Assembly: GCA_030374765.1 (NCBI GenBank)
Contig: JARGXX010000117.1
Span: 1,302,001 to 1,366,000, forward strand
Direction: 5' to 3'
DNA: 64,000 nucleotides
DNA from: Agarophyton chilense
Taxonomy: Eukaryota; Rhodophyta; Florideophyceae; Gracilariales; Gracilariaceae
Position 1 is the stretch's first letter. Every line of letters begins with the position of its first letter. Shown here one piece after another: positions 21,026 to 31,953 of the stretch. The position numbers and the translations under genes were made by a program. The notes below the pieces were generated by a model. It was not told the origin of the DNA, did not search any database, and saw nothing but the letters and a program-made list of their open reading frames with translations.

Positions 21026-22495
21026 ATGGAAACTACGCAACAACTCCATATCTCTACGCTAAAACCGTTTGGAGTTAGCATTCGCAACCTTGATGTGAAT
21101 TCTGACGCCCATCTTCTCCAGATTCGTAAAACGCTCCCACAAAACGGCGTCATCGTTCTGCCTGCCCATTCTGAGGCTCCCGGATCCCCGTTGCTACATC
21201 ACCATGAAAGTCTAACCAAGCTTGCCATGCTCTTTGGAAAGCTTGAGACCACGCACCCCATCAACAAAAACGTTGAAGACTCCCATGTGCAGATTTTGGA
21301 GACCATGGGACAGACCGGAAATATTCCTGACTCGTGGCAGTTCCATGCTGACATGACTTGGAGAGTTAGCCCTACCTTCGCCAGCGTCCTCTGCGGAAAG
21401 CTCATTCCCCCGGAAGGTGGTGATACGTGCTTCGTAGAAACAGAGAAGATGTATCGAAGACTTTCTCCATATCTTCAAGAACAACTTTCTCAACTTACGT
21501 TTGTTAACCTTCTGTCGAAGAGCTATGCGATCTCTACTCTCAAACAGAAGGCAGAAATGGTTGGTATACACCCCGGTGTTATTGCACATCCAGTTTCCGG
21601 CCGCCCATGCCTGTTTGTCAACGAGAATACCACAGCGGGATCTCTAGAGATGGAAGATGAAAAGACTGAGAAATTACTGAAGCAGATCTTTTCCGAGGTG
21701 TATAGCAATGAACACGTTCTCTGTCATACTTGGAAAGAAAATGATGTCGTCATATGGGATAATTTTGCGACCCAGCACTTGGCAAGAAAAGACTATGTGG
21801 ATCTCAGAAGAATGTACCGTGCAACTGCTGAAAACCCCCTCTACCGACTTGAACGCTATGTTGATGATAGAGGAGAGAAAGAAGCAAAACAAACATTGGG
21901 TAGTCTCTTCGGCCGAAAGGATGTCCAACAAGCCTACTCTGAAATTGCTTACTGGTATGATCATGACATGAATATTTGTGGATACCGCCTGCCATCACTC
22001 GCCGTTGATGTACTTTGCCAGGAGATAGACCGCATGAATATGAAGGCTAACTGCAGGATTCTCGATGTAGCCGCCGGTACGGGGCAAAATGCACTTTTGT
22101 TGATGCGTGACAAAATGACAGAGATCGAAGCACTCGATATTTGTGACAAGATGCTAAGTGAGGCGAGAAGGAAGGCATTGTATAGGGCTTACTATGTCGC
22201 GGATGCAAATGAAAAACTTGATCTTCGCCCTGGATCGTTCGATATTGCGATGTGCGTAGGAGGGGTCGAACCGAACCATATCAAGGCCTCCTCGGTGATT
22301 GGAGAAATGGTTAAAGTTGTAAGGGAAGGTGGGTTGGTCTTGCTTACCGTTAGAGAGCATGACAAAGACTCAATGAAAGAAATAGAGCGTCTGGTGTCAG
22401 CGGATAAGGCCAAAGTTGTGAGACAAGAGACGGGAAACGGCGTTTCTGCTCTTGGCGAAATACGTCACTGCATCATGGTGCTTCGAGTTCTTTGA
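21026..22495 (+). CDS. TauD-type Fe(II)/2OG oxygenase fused to a METTL27-like methyltransferase
   Basis: A single 489-aa frame from ATG 21026, without visible introns. Residues 1 to about 285 form a TauD/TfdA-type oxygenase: F-G-K-L near 70, iron ligands H107-x-D109 (in F-H-A-D-M-T-W), distal H251, and R261-R265 for 2-oxoglutarate. Residues about 300-489 form a class I methyltransferase: A-Y-x-x-I-A-x-W-Y-D-H-D helix near 305, motif I I-L-D-V-A-A-G-T-G (D347), L-D-I-C strand beta-2, then V-R-E-G-G. Both halves keep their key residues, so two reactions on one substrate or on successive intermediates are plausible. The second half resembles the separate enzyme at 14685. TauD members act on taurine, 2,4-D, trimethyllysine or natural-product intermediates; the substrate here is unknown. 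The MDR gene lies tail to tail, 368 bp away. Confidence 0.92.
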   Translation: METTQQLHISTLKPFGVSIRNLDVNSDAHLLQIRKTLPQNGVIVLPAHSEAPGSPLLHHHESLTKLAMLFGKLETTHPINKNVEDSHVQILETMGQTGNIPDSWQFHADMTWRVSPTFASVLCGKLIPPEGGDTCFVETEKMYRRLSPYLQEQLSQLTFVNLLSKSYAISTLKQKAEMVGIHPGVIAHPVSGRPCLFVNENTTAGSLEMEDEKTEKLLKQIFSEVYSNEHVLCHTWKENDVVIWDNFATQHLARKDYVDLRRMYRATAENPLYRLERYVDDRGEKEAKQTLGSLFGRKDVQQAYSEIAYWYDHDMNICGYRLPSLAVDVLCQEIDRMNMKANCRILDVAAGTGQNALLLMRDKMTEIEALDICDKMLSEARRKALYRAYYVADANEKLDLRPGSFDIAMCVGGVEPNHIKASSVIGEMVKVVREGGLVLLTVREHDKDSMKEIERLVSADKAKVVRQETGNGVSALGEIRHCIMVLRVL

Positions 22496-22863
22496 TTATG
22501 ATGAATAGGCAACCGTGACCTCAATGGAGAATCTGCACAACAGACATGTTATTAATATGCCTAAGCATCTCCCGAGATGGGCCAAGGGTCAATATTTATC
22601 ATGCTGCTTTCAAAATTATTTCCCTTTTGCCCCCCTGGCGAATAGCTCCGGCGAGCACACGGCACCACGGAACGCGTTAAATATCTTGCCGTGCTCCACG
22701 AGGTTAAAACGCTCGTTGATCAAGAGGATTTTTTGGGTTATTAAAAGTTTTCTCTTGTATAGCCCCTGGCGGGCATTCTGCGAAGGAACGACGACGATGA
22801 TGGCTAGAGGCCGTACACATAAATTCTGTTTTGCGTCCCACAACTCTATACAGTGTGTTGAAT

Positions 22864-23994
22864 TTACATATGCGTCGAGGGTGGCGGAACAAGGACATAT
22901 TTTCCACAGTGCTTCTTTTCCAGAAACAGTTTCTCAACCTCGTGGATTTTCTGTAACGGAAATACACCGGCCAACAGCGGACGAATTTCGTCCCTCTCAA
23001 CATAGCTGACTAAATTACGCATCACCTCTGATCGTGTCACCGTGCATCCGATCATTCGCCAGTCGTTCAGATACAGCTGGCTCAAGTCCACTTGCACCAT
23101 CTTCCCTGCTATTGCCCCAGAGGTCACATACCGCCCGCCTTTACCCAGCACTTGCATTACCTGTTCAAATACCGGTGCACCGACAACATCGGCTACAACA
23201 GATACCTTTCCGCGACCTGTAGTTTCTCGAATGACTTCTTCCCAGTCATCAATTCCCCTTCGAATTACGCAATCGGCCCCAGACGATAAAACCAAATCAG
23301 CCTTTTTCATAGATGTTAAAGCTATCACCTTGGCCTTCCTTCTCTTGGTTAATTGAACCAATGCACTGCCCACACCTCCAGAGGCACCAGTTACCAACAC
23401 AACATCATTTTCCCCAACCTGGGCGTTATCAAGCATATTCTCCGCCGTCGTGTACGAGCACGGTAAAGTCGCCAGTTCTTCATCCGTCCACGTCGAATTG
23501 ACTTTGACCAAATTTTGTACTGGAACTGCAGCAAACTGAGCAAATCCACCGTCGCGTTCACTTCCGAGGTATGCAAACCCTTCGTACTGGCCTTCCCGGA
23601 CATCCTGTCTCAATCCAGGATCCACCAACACACGACAGCCAATCCAAGAATCTTCTACATCGTCCCCCACTGCCACAACATCTCCGACAACATCAGCACC
23701 TTGAATACGAGGAAAGGCCATGGGCAAGCCACTCCAAGTACCTTCAAAATCATTGCGCACTTTGTCAGAATCAGTGACCAGATCACACGTCCCCTCTTGA
23801 ACGGATGAATCATACCAACCGAGACGGGTGTTGATGTCAGTGTTGTTTACTCCGCAAGCGCGTACTCGAATCAACGCTTCGCCCCTCAGCAGCTTTGGGA
23901 CTGGGACCTCGTGACTGATCACCAAATTCTCCGGAGTGCCATGACACAGCAACACTGCTGCGGTCATATACTTGGGAACATCGTGGGTTACCAT
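22864..23994 (-). CDS. MDR-superfamily (zinc-type alcohol dehydrogenase / quinone reductase-like) enzyme
   Basis: A 376-aa medium-chain dehydrogenase/reductase that reduces carbonyls or activated double bonds with NAD(P)H. The ATG used is at 23992-23994; an upstream in-frame GTG at 24024 is less likely in a eukaryote. The N-terminal GroES-like fold shows V-R-A-C-G-V-N-N-T-D-I-N and G-A-D-V-V-G. The Rossmann part has V-L-V-T-G-A-S-G-G-V-G-S-A-L-V-Q-L. Asn replaces the catalytic zinc-binding residue after C-G-V, which points to the zinc-free quinone-oxidoreductase or enoyl-reductase branch. The long insert G-W-Y-x-S-S-V-Q-E-G-T is typical of a bacterial-type subgroup, so transfer is possible. 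The C-terminus ends in P-P-P-S-T-H-M. The gene converges with the fusion gene. Confidence 0.88.
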   Translation of the reverse strand: MVTHDVPKYMTAAVLLCHGTPENLVISHEVPVPKLLRGEALIRVRACGVNNTDINTRLGWYDSSVQEGTCDLVTDSDKVRNDFEGTWSGLPMAFPRIQGADVVGDVVAVGDDVEDSWIGCRVLVDPGLRQDVREGQYEGFAYLGSERDGGFAQFAAVPVQNLVKVNSTWTDEELATLPCSYTTAENMLDNAQVGENDVVLVTGASGGVGSALVQLTKRRKAKVIALTSMKKADLVLSSGADCVIRRGIDDWEEVIRETTGRGKVSVVADVVGAPVFEQVMQVLGKGGRYVTSGAIAGKMVQVDLSQLYLNDWRMIGCTVTRSEVMRNLVSYVERDEIRPLLAGVFPLQKIHEVEKLFLEKKHCGKYVLVPPPSTHM

Positions 23995-25519
23995 GTCGCT
24001 GTGCGCACTTGGTGTGGATGGCACTTTGGTCGAAAAGTGACGCCGTACGGGGCTCGGCTGTTTAGTAAGAAGAGATTCACGCGCTTCGCACTAGAGCGGG
24101 ATCTACTCGATCTTCATTGGGCATGGCAGTTCGATACCATATTTCCTATGAGACCAGCTGATGGTTAGGGCTTACAGTACCCAACGGTTGGACAACACCC
24201 AAAAACTAAAGCATCGGAGCACCCGTATTGTGCGAGCAAAATTGCAAAATAAGCAAACATATACATCTACCAATCGTAATGGTACGTATAACCATACTGT
24301 ATGCCTTATATGGAAAAATTTACCTGTTTTAAGTGAATCCAGATGTAAAACACCGATATCTTTGCTCATCCACGGAGACGCATCCCCCAACCAAACACAG
24401 TCATCTGTTGTATCAATGTAGGTAACTAACTGTAAAATCACCCTAGTATTTACAAATGATCAAGAACCAAATAAATAAATGAAGTATAATTTGTTTGTTA
24501 CTCTTAGGGTCTGTCAAAACAGAGGTGACCGTGAGCTCCCGTGACCGTGATAATTCATAAATTTTCAAAAACCTAAACCATTTATTAACACACACTTTTT
24601 CGAACCGGTCCATGATGATATACGGTCAGTCAACTATTTTTCACAGATCAAAACCATGAGAAAAACGTTCCGACAGTTTTGAATCTTTGCTGAAAGGTTC
24701 AACACCTCCTTACAGCAATTTCAACGATACACGACATGTAGAGCCGTAAAGTGTTGGCGGCCGTTTTCAGGAGCGCATTACCCGAAGGATGAACCCCTCG
24801 ATTTTGAGCTCCTGAGCACAATATGTCTTTCTGCAGAAGTCTGACAAAATTCATGTAATTAATAACCCTCGTGACTGTAAGCATCATTCGTGACATGAAA
24901 CTACTTTCAAACCCCTACAACCATCCGTTAGATACATCAACTAACCATAAAGATATGGTAAGCAAGATAAGCTACGGACTTATCAAGTTGTATCACACAG
25001 AGACAGTGAAGTATCTTTCTCCAAAAAACCTCCGTGCTCTATTATCATTTTGAATCGGTTTTTGAATTTTTAGGACGGTTTAACTTCCAACCCAAGCCAT
25101 AAAGTCCAACGTACAAAAAGCAGAACGACTTTTAGTTGAGTTTGCGGCAGCAAATCAAGCACAAGATACAAGTATAATTATTGAAAAAGCTGTACTCTTG
25201 TTATCAACCTTATTGCTCATCACTGCGATTATGGAACAGAAAATATGCTCAGTAACGACTCTGTCGGCTCCTTGATTCAGAGATTACGTCACTTTTACAA
25301 CAAGTGTGGCCATCAAATGCCTTGGAACCCAATAAATACTAACGGATCTCTCGAAAAGGCGCTTATAAATAATCAAGTTTTCGAAAAGCGTATAGAGTTC
25401 AACTCGCTCGCTAAGTCTTTGTAAAACTAAGAGCCAAACCGTTGACAGTTGGTATTGTATGTGATATATCCGAAGAGTTTTGGTTTTGATGTGGAACATC
25501 GGTTCAAATTGTTGATGTT
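23995..25519 (+). other. Intergenic, no gene seen
   Basis: Contains the promoter side of the MDR gene. A pair of GTGACCGTGA motifs lies at about 24522-24550 (gaggtgaccgtgagctcccgtgaccgtgat). From about 25080 the sequence may be the decayed N-terminal part of the tyrosine-recombinase remnant that follows. No other feature could be supported. Confidence 0.35.
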
Positions 25520-26152
25520 TTGCTACAGATAATCATGGTTATCGCGCTCAACTTAGGTGTTTGGTATGACGACTTTTTGAAACTAACATATCAACATTGT
25601 ATGACTAAATCAGACAAAAGTACCTTAACAATACCAGTAGCTATGAAGTGCTCAACAAAAGAACGATTTCATGAATTTCAGGAATGGAATGGAAGTAGAG
25701 AACTGCGATATTTAATTTATGTGGATCCGTACATAGCTTTGCTGAAATGGCTTTGTTTGAGAGGTTCAGTCAACGGATCTCCTTTTTGTGACGTGAAAGA
25801 AACAGCAGGAGGAATATTTTTACTTTACAACGCCATATTTTCTGTTTCCAAGTTTACAGATGTATTGCGTATTCGAATGCATGCAGTCGGTGTCGGCGAG
25901 TGCGATGTAAAAGCTCATTCTGGACATTCGCTAAAGCGAGGGGCAGTACAACTCTATCGTGCTCAAGGTTTCAAAAACGAAATGATAATGGAGTTGGTGC
26001 AACCGTCAGACTATCACTCTTACTCAAACTACTGTGAAGCATACAACGATTGTCAAAGCAACCGGCCACGTTTTAGTTCAGTAGATGCGTTATTGAATCA
26101 TGCATATCTTCTTGGGAATGAGATGAATTCGGATAAACATGAGCAAAAATAA
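25520..26152 (+). pseudogene. Tyrosine-recombinase remnant (Crypton- or DIRS-like)
   Basis: The 210-aa frame (first ATG 25535) ends with a catalytic-domain pattern: H-S-L-K-R-G matches the H-x-x-R box of tyrosine recombinases, and Y-S-N-Y-C about 35 residues later offers the nucleophilic Tyr. The upstream Arg of the first catalytic box may be in R-E-L-R near residue 60. Eukaryotic Cryptons and DIRS elements encode such enzymes for integration by site-specific recombination. The N-terminal region before 25520 is broken by stops, and no terminal repeats or RT were found. Crypton is favoured because no RT is present. Confidence 0.5.
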
Positions 26153-27725
26153 CCGTCAAATGCCCTATGTGTGAAGCAAAAGTCACATCCGGTTGACTGA
26201 TCATTCGTATATTAGCGGTCTTGAATGGAAGTTTGAATTGGTATTCTCAAGGATCGCAATAGAATCAGACAGAGTCAGTAACGAGATCGATTTGCAACGA
26301 TCAAGACTGCCGCGGTGCAAGATCTACCAATGTGGGGTGTGTTCTGTACAGTCCTCAAGGTGAGTTGACTAGTTCGGCGCTGCCGTGCATGGCGTAATGA
26401 GAATAATGAGCGTTGAGCATCGCCACAGCAAATTGGTTTCCAGCAAGAGAGGCAGAGACTGGCCTTGAACGCAGAATAATATTTGGCAGGGAAGTGGGAT
26501 TGGGCGGGAGGAGTGGCTGTGATTCTGCATAGCCGTGCGGGGGGGGCTATTCATAGCTTTTTTGAAAGGAAGAAAGATTGCCCTGCCCCACAACGTTTAC
26601 CAGCAGCCGATAGTATTCTGCCACAAATTGTAGTACGTAAAGCCCGCGCTTGTCCTCATATGCGTCGGCAGGACACATTTGAATGTGGCGCAACGAATCG
26701 TTTGCGGTAGGTACCAGTAAGAAGAGGTTGGTGGCGCTTAGTATTGCAGTATGTTCCTCGTGTGGCGAGAAGGATATATTAACGACGGCTCAAAACATAT
26801 ATGGCAAGGAGGCATCTGCCTCGTCCAAGCGACAGGCGACGGATGTGTCGGATTCATTATATGTGCAGGGGCGCCAAGAAGCTTTCCCACCTCGCGTGGT
26901 TTTGGAAGGGAAGGTGACCATTTTGCGAGTGCGAAATGTGTATACCATTCTGCGGCGTGTAGGGGATTCGAACCTCTGTCTGAAACAAAAGACAGTGGAC
27001 CGAAGGCATGGAAGTGGGTTGCAGGTGATGGATAATTAGCGACGTGCGCTACGACACATAGTGTCAACGTGAGTAATGCGCGAGGCAGAAGAGCAAAACG
27101 ACAAAGACGCGACAACGCGATACGGTGGCACGCAGGTGCGACGCGATCCGAAATGGGACGATCCCAGGCGACGAAGGGAGGATGTTCCGAGGACGACGAG
27201 CCGGGGCCGTCGCGGTGTAGATCTATCAGTCCGCCATTCTAGATCCAAAATAGATCCACTTCTGTGTGCCTCAGAAACATATGACGTTCATAACTCAGCC
27301 TGGCCAGGATGCATCCGCCAAATGGACGTTCAACTGAAGAATTGTTAGACGAGTACATTGAGTAGATAAACGCCCAACTCCGATTGATGTGACTCTGAAC
27401 GGTTCCCGCTGCGTTTTCCGAATTCATGAGAACCGGTGCCTCAAAGTCGGGAAGCTGCAGTCCGTTCGAGACGATGACATGGAAATAGTAAAACGGTGTT
27501 CCTTAACATACAGGTATTGGTGTGGTGCAATGTCGAGCGATTCTACAATTTGGAATGCGTTAATCTCTGGCCCTGCTGCAGTGGTACTTCGGTTCCGACA
27601 GAATATCGGTTCTGGCTTTGCATGGAAGAAAGCCTAGCGTGACAACAGTGGCCATCCGCACATGCAAACTCGTAGAAAAAACTGGAAAGACACAATCATT
27701 TGTGTCCTGACCTCGTTCTGTAGTC
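26153..27725 (+). other. Intergenic with a tRNA-like segment
   Basis: Short frames (26483-26710, 26683-27039, 27076-27348, 27389-27637 plus; 26738-27115 minus) show no domain and look like chance. On the minus strand, 26964-26974 is a perfect B box (GGTTCGAATCC), preceded by a hairpin with a CTGTC/GACAG stem and by an A-box-like TAGCGCACGTCG at about 27050. The acceptor ends do not pair, so this is at most a tRNA pseudogene or tRNA-derived SINE piece. Confidence 0.3.
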
Positions 27726-27851
27726 GGTGAAAGTTCACCGTTATTTAGCTCCGATGAACGTTCACCGCTATGGCTAACGCCGGTGAACGCTCACCGCTAT
27801 CGCTAACGCCGGTGAACTTTCACTACTATTTAATGTCAGTGAACGTTCACC
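27726..27851. repeat. Array of five 14-bp palindromes
   Basis: Five copies of a near-perfect palindrome, consensus GGTGAACGTTCACC, start at 27726, 27753, 27782, 27811 and 27838. The spacing is a steady 27-29 bp, with spacers sharing GCTATNGCTAACGCC in the middle units. Each copy departs from the consensus by up to three bases. It could be a dimeric-protein binding array, a minisatellite or an RNA hairpin ladder. No gene is attached to it. Confidence 0.8.
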
Positions 27852-29616
27852 GTCTTCTTTTTTCCTGTATTTAGCTGCATAAACTACTCGTGAAACGCTG
27901 ATCTCTTTCGAGATGGTGAACCTAGGTACGGGTCGCTTACGTGTGGTTCTGCAAAAGATCTTGTGACCCACTCCCTTGTTGCTCTTCCAATATCACAACC
28001 GCATATTCCTGTTCTTTTCAAATGGAGCGGAGAGTTTTTAAAACAGCTCTACAAGGCGGAGGCACGGGAAAAGGTTTTTGCGTTCCATGGCAGATCGCAC
28101 GCAAAGAAAAGAAGATTGGTGCGGAAATAGAACGATACATACTTGAAATGGCGGAGTTCGCAGTTCAACGGAGAGCTGCTGTCGCAGAAGAAGAGGATAC
28201 ATCACCAGATCTACCTCAAACACATGATTAAATGCACTTGTCAATGTGGCGAAGTCGTCTGAAATATTTAGGAAGGCAACGAAACATTCAAATGAGTAAC
28301 ATCAATAAAAAGGATAGCCCACATCGACTTGCTGCATCTCAGAAATAGAAGTGTCATTCTATTGGCAAGCTTAATTCCCCCGCAGTCGCTCTGGGAAAGT
28401 ATGTACCAGGACTTCCGAAACATATTGAAGACTTAGTTAACCTTTGGACATTTGGAATGCCTCAGTTTCGTTATCCACCAACTGGACTGTTGAGAAATGC
28501 AAAACCTGGTGGGAAACTTTTACTAAACTAAAAAAAAAAAGTGTTGGCGCATACTGGCCAAAAAATGCGTACAAGAGGATGAGAGATCTCATGTTCTGCC
28601 TTGTCGAGTTTGCTCCAGTAATTCTAGGTGTCTTTTGGAATCATAGATTTGATCAATAGTAATCTGCATTGAAGCAGTTACATGAGACATACGATAAAAA
28701 CATGGAGCCTAGGTCTTGGACCGAAGTTTTGAATCTGTACCGAAGCAATAAATTGTGATCACTTTGTTTGCAGACTCTTCTTTTACTTGCAAAGCGTATT
28801 GTTAATGGTATGAAGACTTGAACAAGGCAATTGCTCGCGACGCTCGTACTGATCCAGTAGAGTTTCTGTTTTCGACGAGATGAGGTCGCCAAATCAGATA
28901 CAGCATCGCCCACCGCAGTGTTTTGACGTAAACTACCAACGGGTTGTACGAGAACAAACGCATATCTTCACAACTATTCAATTTCAATAGCCGCTGCCTG
29001 TCCTCACCCAACATGTACCAACGGACTTTTCTAGACTTCCTTCACAAGCTTATGAAAAAGCCATCATTCATTTCTGTGAACAGTATGTCTTCCCGGAGAG
29101 AAAGCCAGCAGGTCTTCTTTCTCCTTCGGCTCTTTTACGTCATTGAAAATGACTGCAGAAGTTATGCAAACAACAGTTGTTCTTGATAACGATGGAAGCT
29201 CCACAGTATTAAGACCGCCAAGCTTTCGAACGCCGCCCAGAAGAAGTTTAAGGGAACGGCCAACCACGTACATTATGTGCGCCCAACGCTCCTGCACGTC
29301 CAGGGCAGAATATTCTGCAACCACTTATCAACAAGCTGAAGAATTCACGGCGTCCGCATAATTTTCTCGTCGGCCGTGAAATCAAGATAGCTCCCGATCA
29401 GAAATGAGCTCCCGTCGCTCAGTAGACCTTGGCTTCATGGATTCCACGCGTCAAAGTGTATGAGGGCGTGAAGCGCACCCTGGTCACCCACATTATAGCT
29501 TCCAGAATGGACATAGTTGTTTATTATTAGATAGTACGTGGTGAAGACGTAAATGGTCCTATGAGTAACGAAAGTGGATAGGAAGGGACAAATTTTCTAC
29601 GTCTCGAGCTGCTGCT
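27852..29616 (+). other. Intergenic, only short unassigned frames
   Basis: Frames such as 28022-28231 (69 aa from ATG, Lys/Glu-rich), 28444-28659 and 29143-29361 carry no recognisable motif. The sequence may include worn transposon pieces. Nothing else could be supported. Confidence 0.3.
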
Positions 29617-31375
29617 TCAAGCCGACATGACCTTATCAATCAACATCTGCCCAACTACAATCTCGCTTAAATTAACCCACTTTGGAAACAACGACTTCTT
29701 TGGAACTGCAAAATAGAAAGCCCTACGTTCGCCACATTCCAGAATCGTCGTCGTTCTTGATGACCTTCGATGATCAAGACCTAGAATGGCACCGTGAAAA
29801 TTATGACAACCGTCCAAACTGATGCCACCCGATTTTTCATACCCGACATTCATGGTAAGATCTCGAAGTCGCTCAAGGGCATCGTCTTTATCGTGACGGA
29901 GATATGCGGTGGCGCTGTACTCACCTTTCGCAAGTGAGCGCTCGCAGGGATAGATATCCGATGCAAACATGAACTGCTTCTTTCGATCATGAACAGATAC
30001 GTAGGGCCCTCCTTCCACTTCAGCTTCGTACAATGCACCGTTGAGCCCTGGAGAGAGAAGACTCACTAAAGAAGATGAGTCAAACACATCAAACCCGTAC
30101 TCAAGTTGTAGCTGAAACATAATACCGTCCTCCGGAAACATCTCCTTATCGTTCAAAGCTCTCAATTTCGAAGACGACGGAATTTCAACGCGTTGTATTT
30201 TGTTCAGTGTCCCGCGTGGAGAATATCCGGAAATATACCCAACTCCACGTCCATGAGATGTTGGAGCCTCAAGAAAGTTTGGAACTTCCACATGAAGAAA
30301 GCAGGAAGCCCCAGACGAAGTGAACAAAGAAGAAGGATTCGGAATGAGTACTCCAAACGTTAGGTCCTCGCTTTCAACAAAAGATGCTCCTGGAGAAGAC
30401 TATAACTGCGCCAGACACAGTTCTAGTGTACAACCACCCTTCCATTTCATAATAATCTCTTTCACCATATTTGGTCGTAATGTACAAAAATTGCTTTGAT
30501 TCTAGTTCTCCGCAATGCGTCCGAGAGCCTTGTTGCGCTACATGAACTTCAAAGCTTCGAGCGTCGGCAGTGCCAGATGTCCGGCTAGATTTCACCCTTT
30601 TGGCTCCCATGACGATGTCTAGTTCAGTACTCGTTTTCTTCTGGGTAGCATCCGGTCTGGCTCCATTCGAATCAAACCTCTGTTCTCCAGTTTTTCTCAT
30701 TCTATGTCTTGTCACAAGAGAGATTCTGCGTGTTTTTTCTGGTTGTGAAGGGTTTGATGACAAACTCACAGAATTTCACGGCACTCGCTTCCTAATAAGA
30801 CGACTCCGAATGCCTACGTGAAAACCAGGTACGTTTGAATCACCCGGAAGAGACAACTTTTCTGTATTGATCCTAAGCAATGCGGATGGAGCGCCGATGG
30901 GAGCCTCATTAAACCTTCGAATGACAGAACCGGGAGCAAACGAGAGATCTCGTAAAGGTTTTATGCTCACGCGGTCAACAAGAAGTACCAGTTTGTGAAC
31001 TGCAATTGGTACTTGAAAGACAGATCCTCCGTGCTCTTTACCCTCTCCTACATCTAGTACTTTACCCACCACTTCAGCAAAATGAACTCGTCCTGGCGTT
31101 GAACTTACCTGATCGATACAAGCCGAAAATGATCGACCCCCACCCAGGAGCATCAAAGTAGATTGTACCTCAACCCATGACGCAGCGCAGTGTAGAGAAA
31201 TGTAACTTCCATTTCAGTCAAGGCCCTCTTTGATTCGACGCATTCGTCATCTCTTGGGATTAAATCAATGGCTACATTTGTTTTATGCACCGAATTTGTT
31301 TGAGCTTCTCCACGAAGATGAATCTCTCTGGTTGTATTAAGCATCAAAAAGCCAGATTTACTCAGAATCAGTTTG
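29617..31375 (-). pseudogene. Truncated tripeptidyl-peptidase II (central/C-terminal part)
   Basis: Three minus-strand frames in consecutive order match TPPII, the giant cytosolic serine exopeptidase, in the region after the subtilisin domain. 31153-31347 has R-E-I-H-L-R, like R-G-I-Y-L-R of the family. 30776-31156 has S-W-V-E-V-Q, G-G-R-S-F, H-F-A-E-V-V-G and F-Q-V-P-I. 29617-30327 has S-P-G-L-N-G-A-L-Y-E, D-I-Y-P, K-G-E-Y and R-H-D-K-D-D-A-L-E-R-L-R-D-L. A one-base shift near 31205 separates the first two, and the stretch 30330-30775 is not matched in one frame. The catalytic Asp-His-Ser domain and the far C-terminus are missing, so no peptidase activity is expected. A multi-exon gene is unlikely because no catalytic part lies upstream. 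Confidence 0.75.
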
Positions 31376-31953
31376 AGTCGCTTCCTTCATGGCATTCTGC
31401 GTATGCTTTCTTTACGAACTGCCGCAATCAATTAAAGAAACCCCAATTTCGATTTAGTGACGATTTACAGGCTCAGAAGCTCACGGAAGAGATTCAAAAC
31501 CAATCTCAATACTCATGCACCCCCTCCAGAAGCGCCGCAACTTCCAATCCTTTAAACATGCCGCCGAAATGGTTACCCAAACCCTTTCTCTCATCGTTCT
31601 GCAACTGGAAGCAGCGCCATTGCCGTGCGCAGCGGCAAAACGGAAAAAACCTTGTCACGGCGGTTAAGGCGGCACTGGGCGCAGCGTAAGTCACACCTTC
31701 GTGTTCATCCCACCCAAACTATGCTCCATGTACAAACGCAAGCCGTTTTTGAGCAAAGGAAACTTTGTAGAGTGCAGTTCCATCTAATACTTGATCGATA
31801 TCTCGTGGCAGCAACAGCAGCTGCGAATGTACGCGTTGGCAAACAGATTATGCGACACGGTGCGCTGACAACAGACGTCAGACTTTACGAGCTCATACAA
31901 CCGTATGCGGCTCGACTACACCGGCGTCGATCCCGTCGATCTGGCCGCTCTCT

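Noticed and set aside
26941..27060. A tRNA gene on the minus strand
   Set aside because: The B box is perfect and an anticodon-like hairpin is present, but the acceptor strands do not pair, the T stem has a mismatch and the A box is poor. At most a pseudogene or SINE piece.
27726..27851. CRISPR array
   Set aside because: The units are palindromic with similar, very short spacers in a eukaryotic context, and no cas genes are present.
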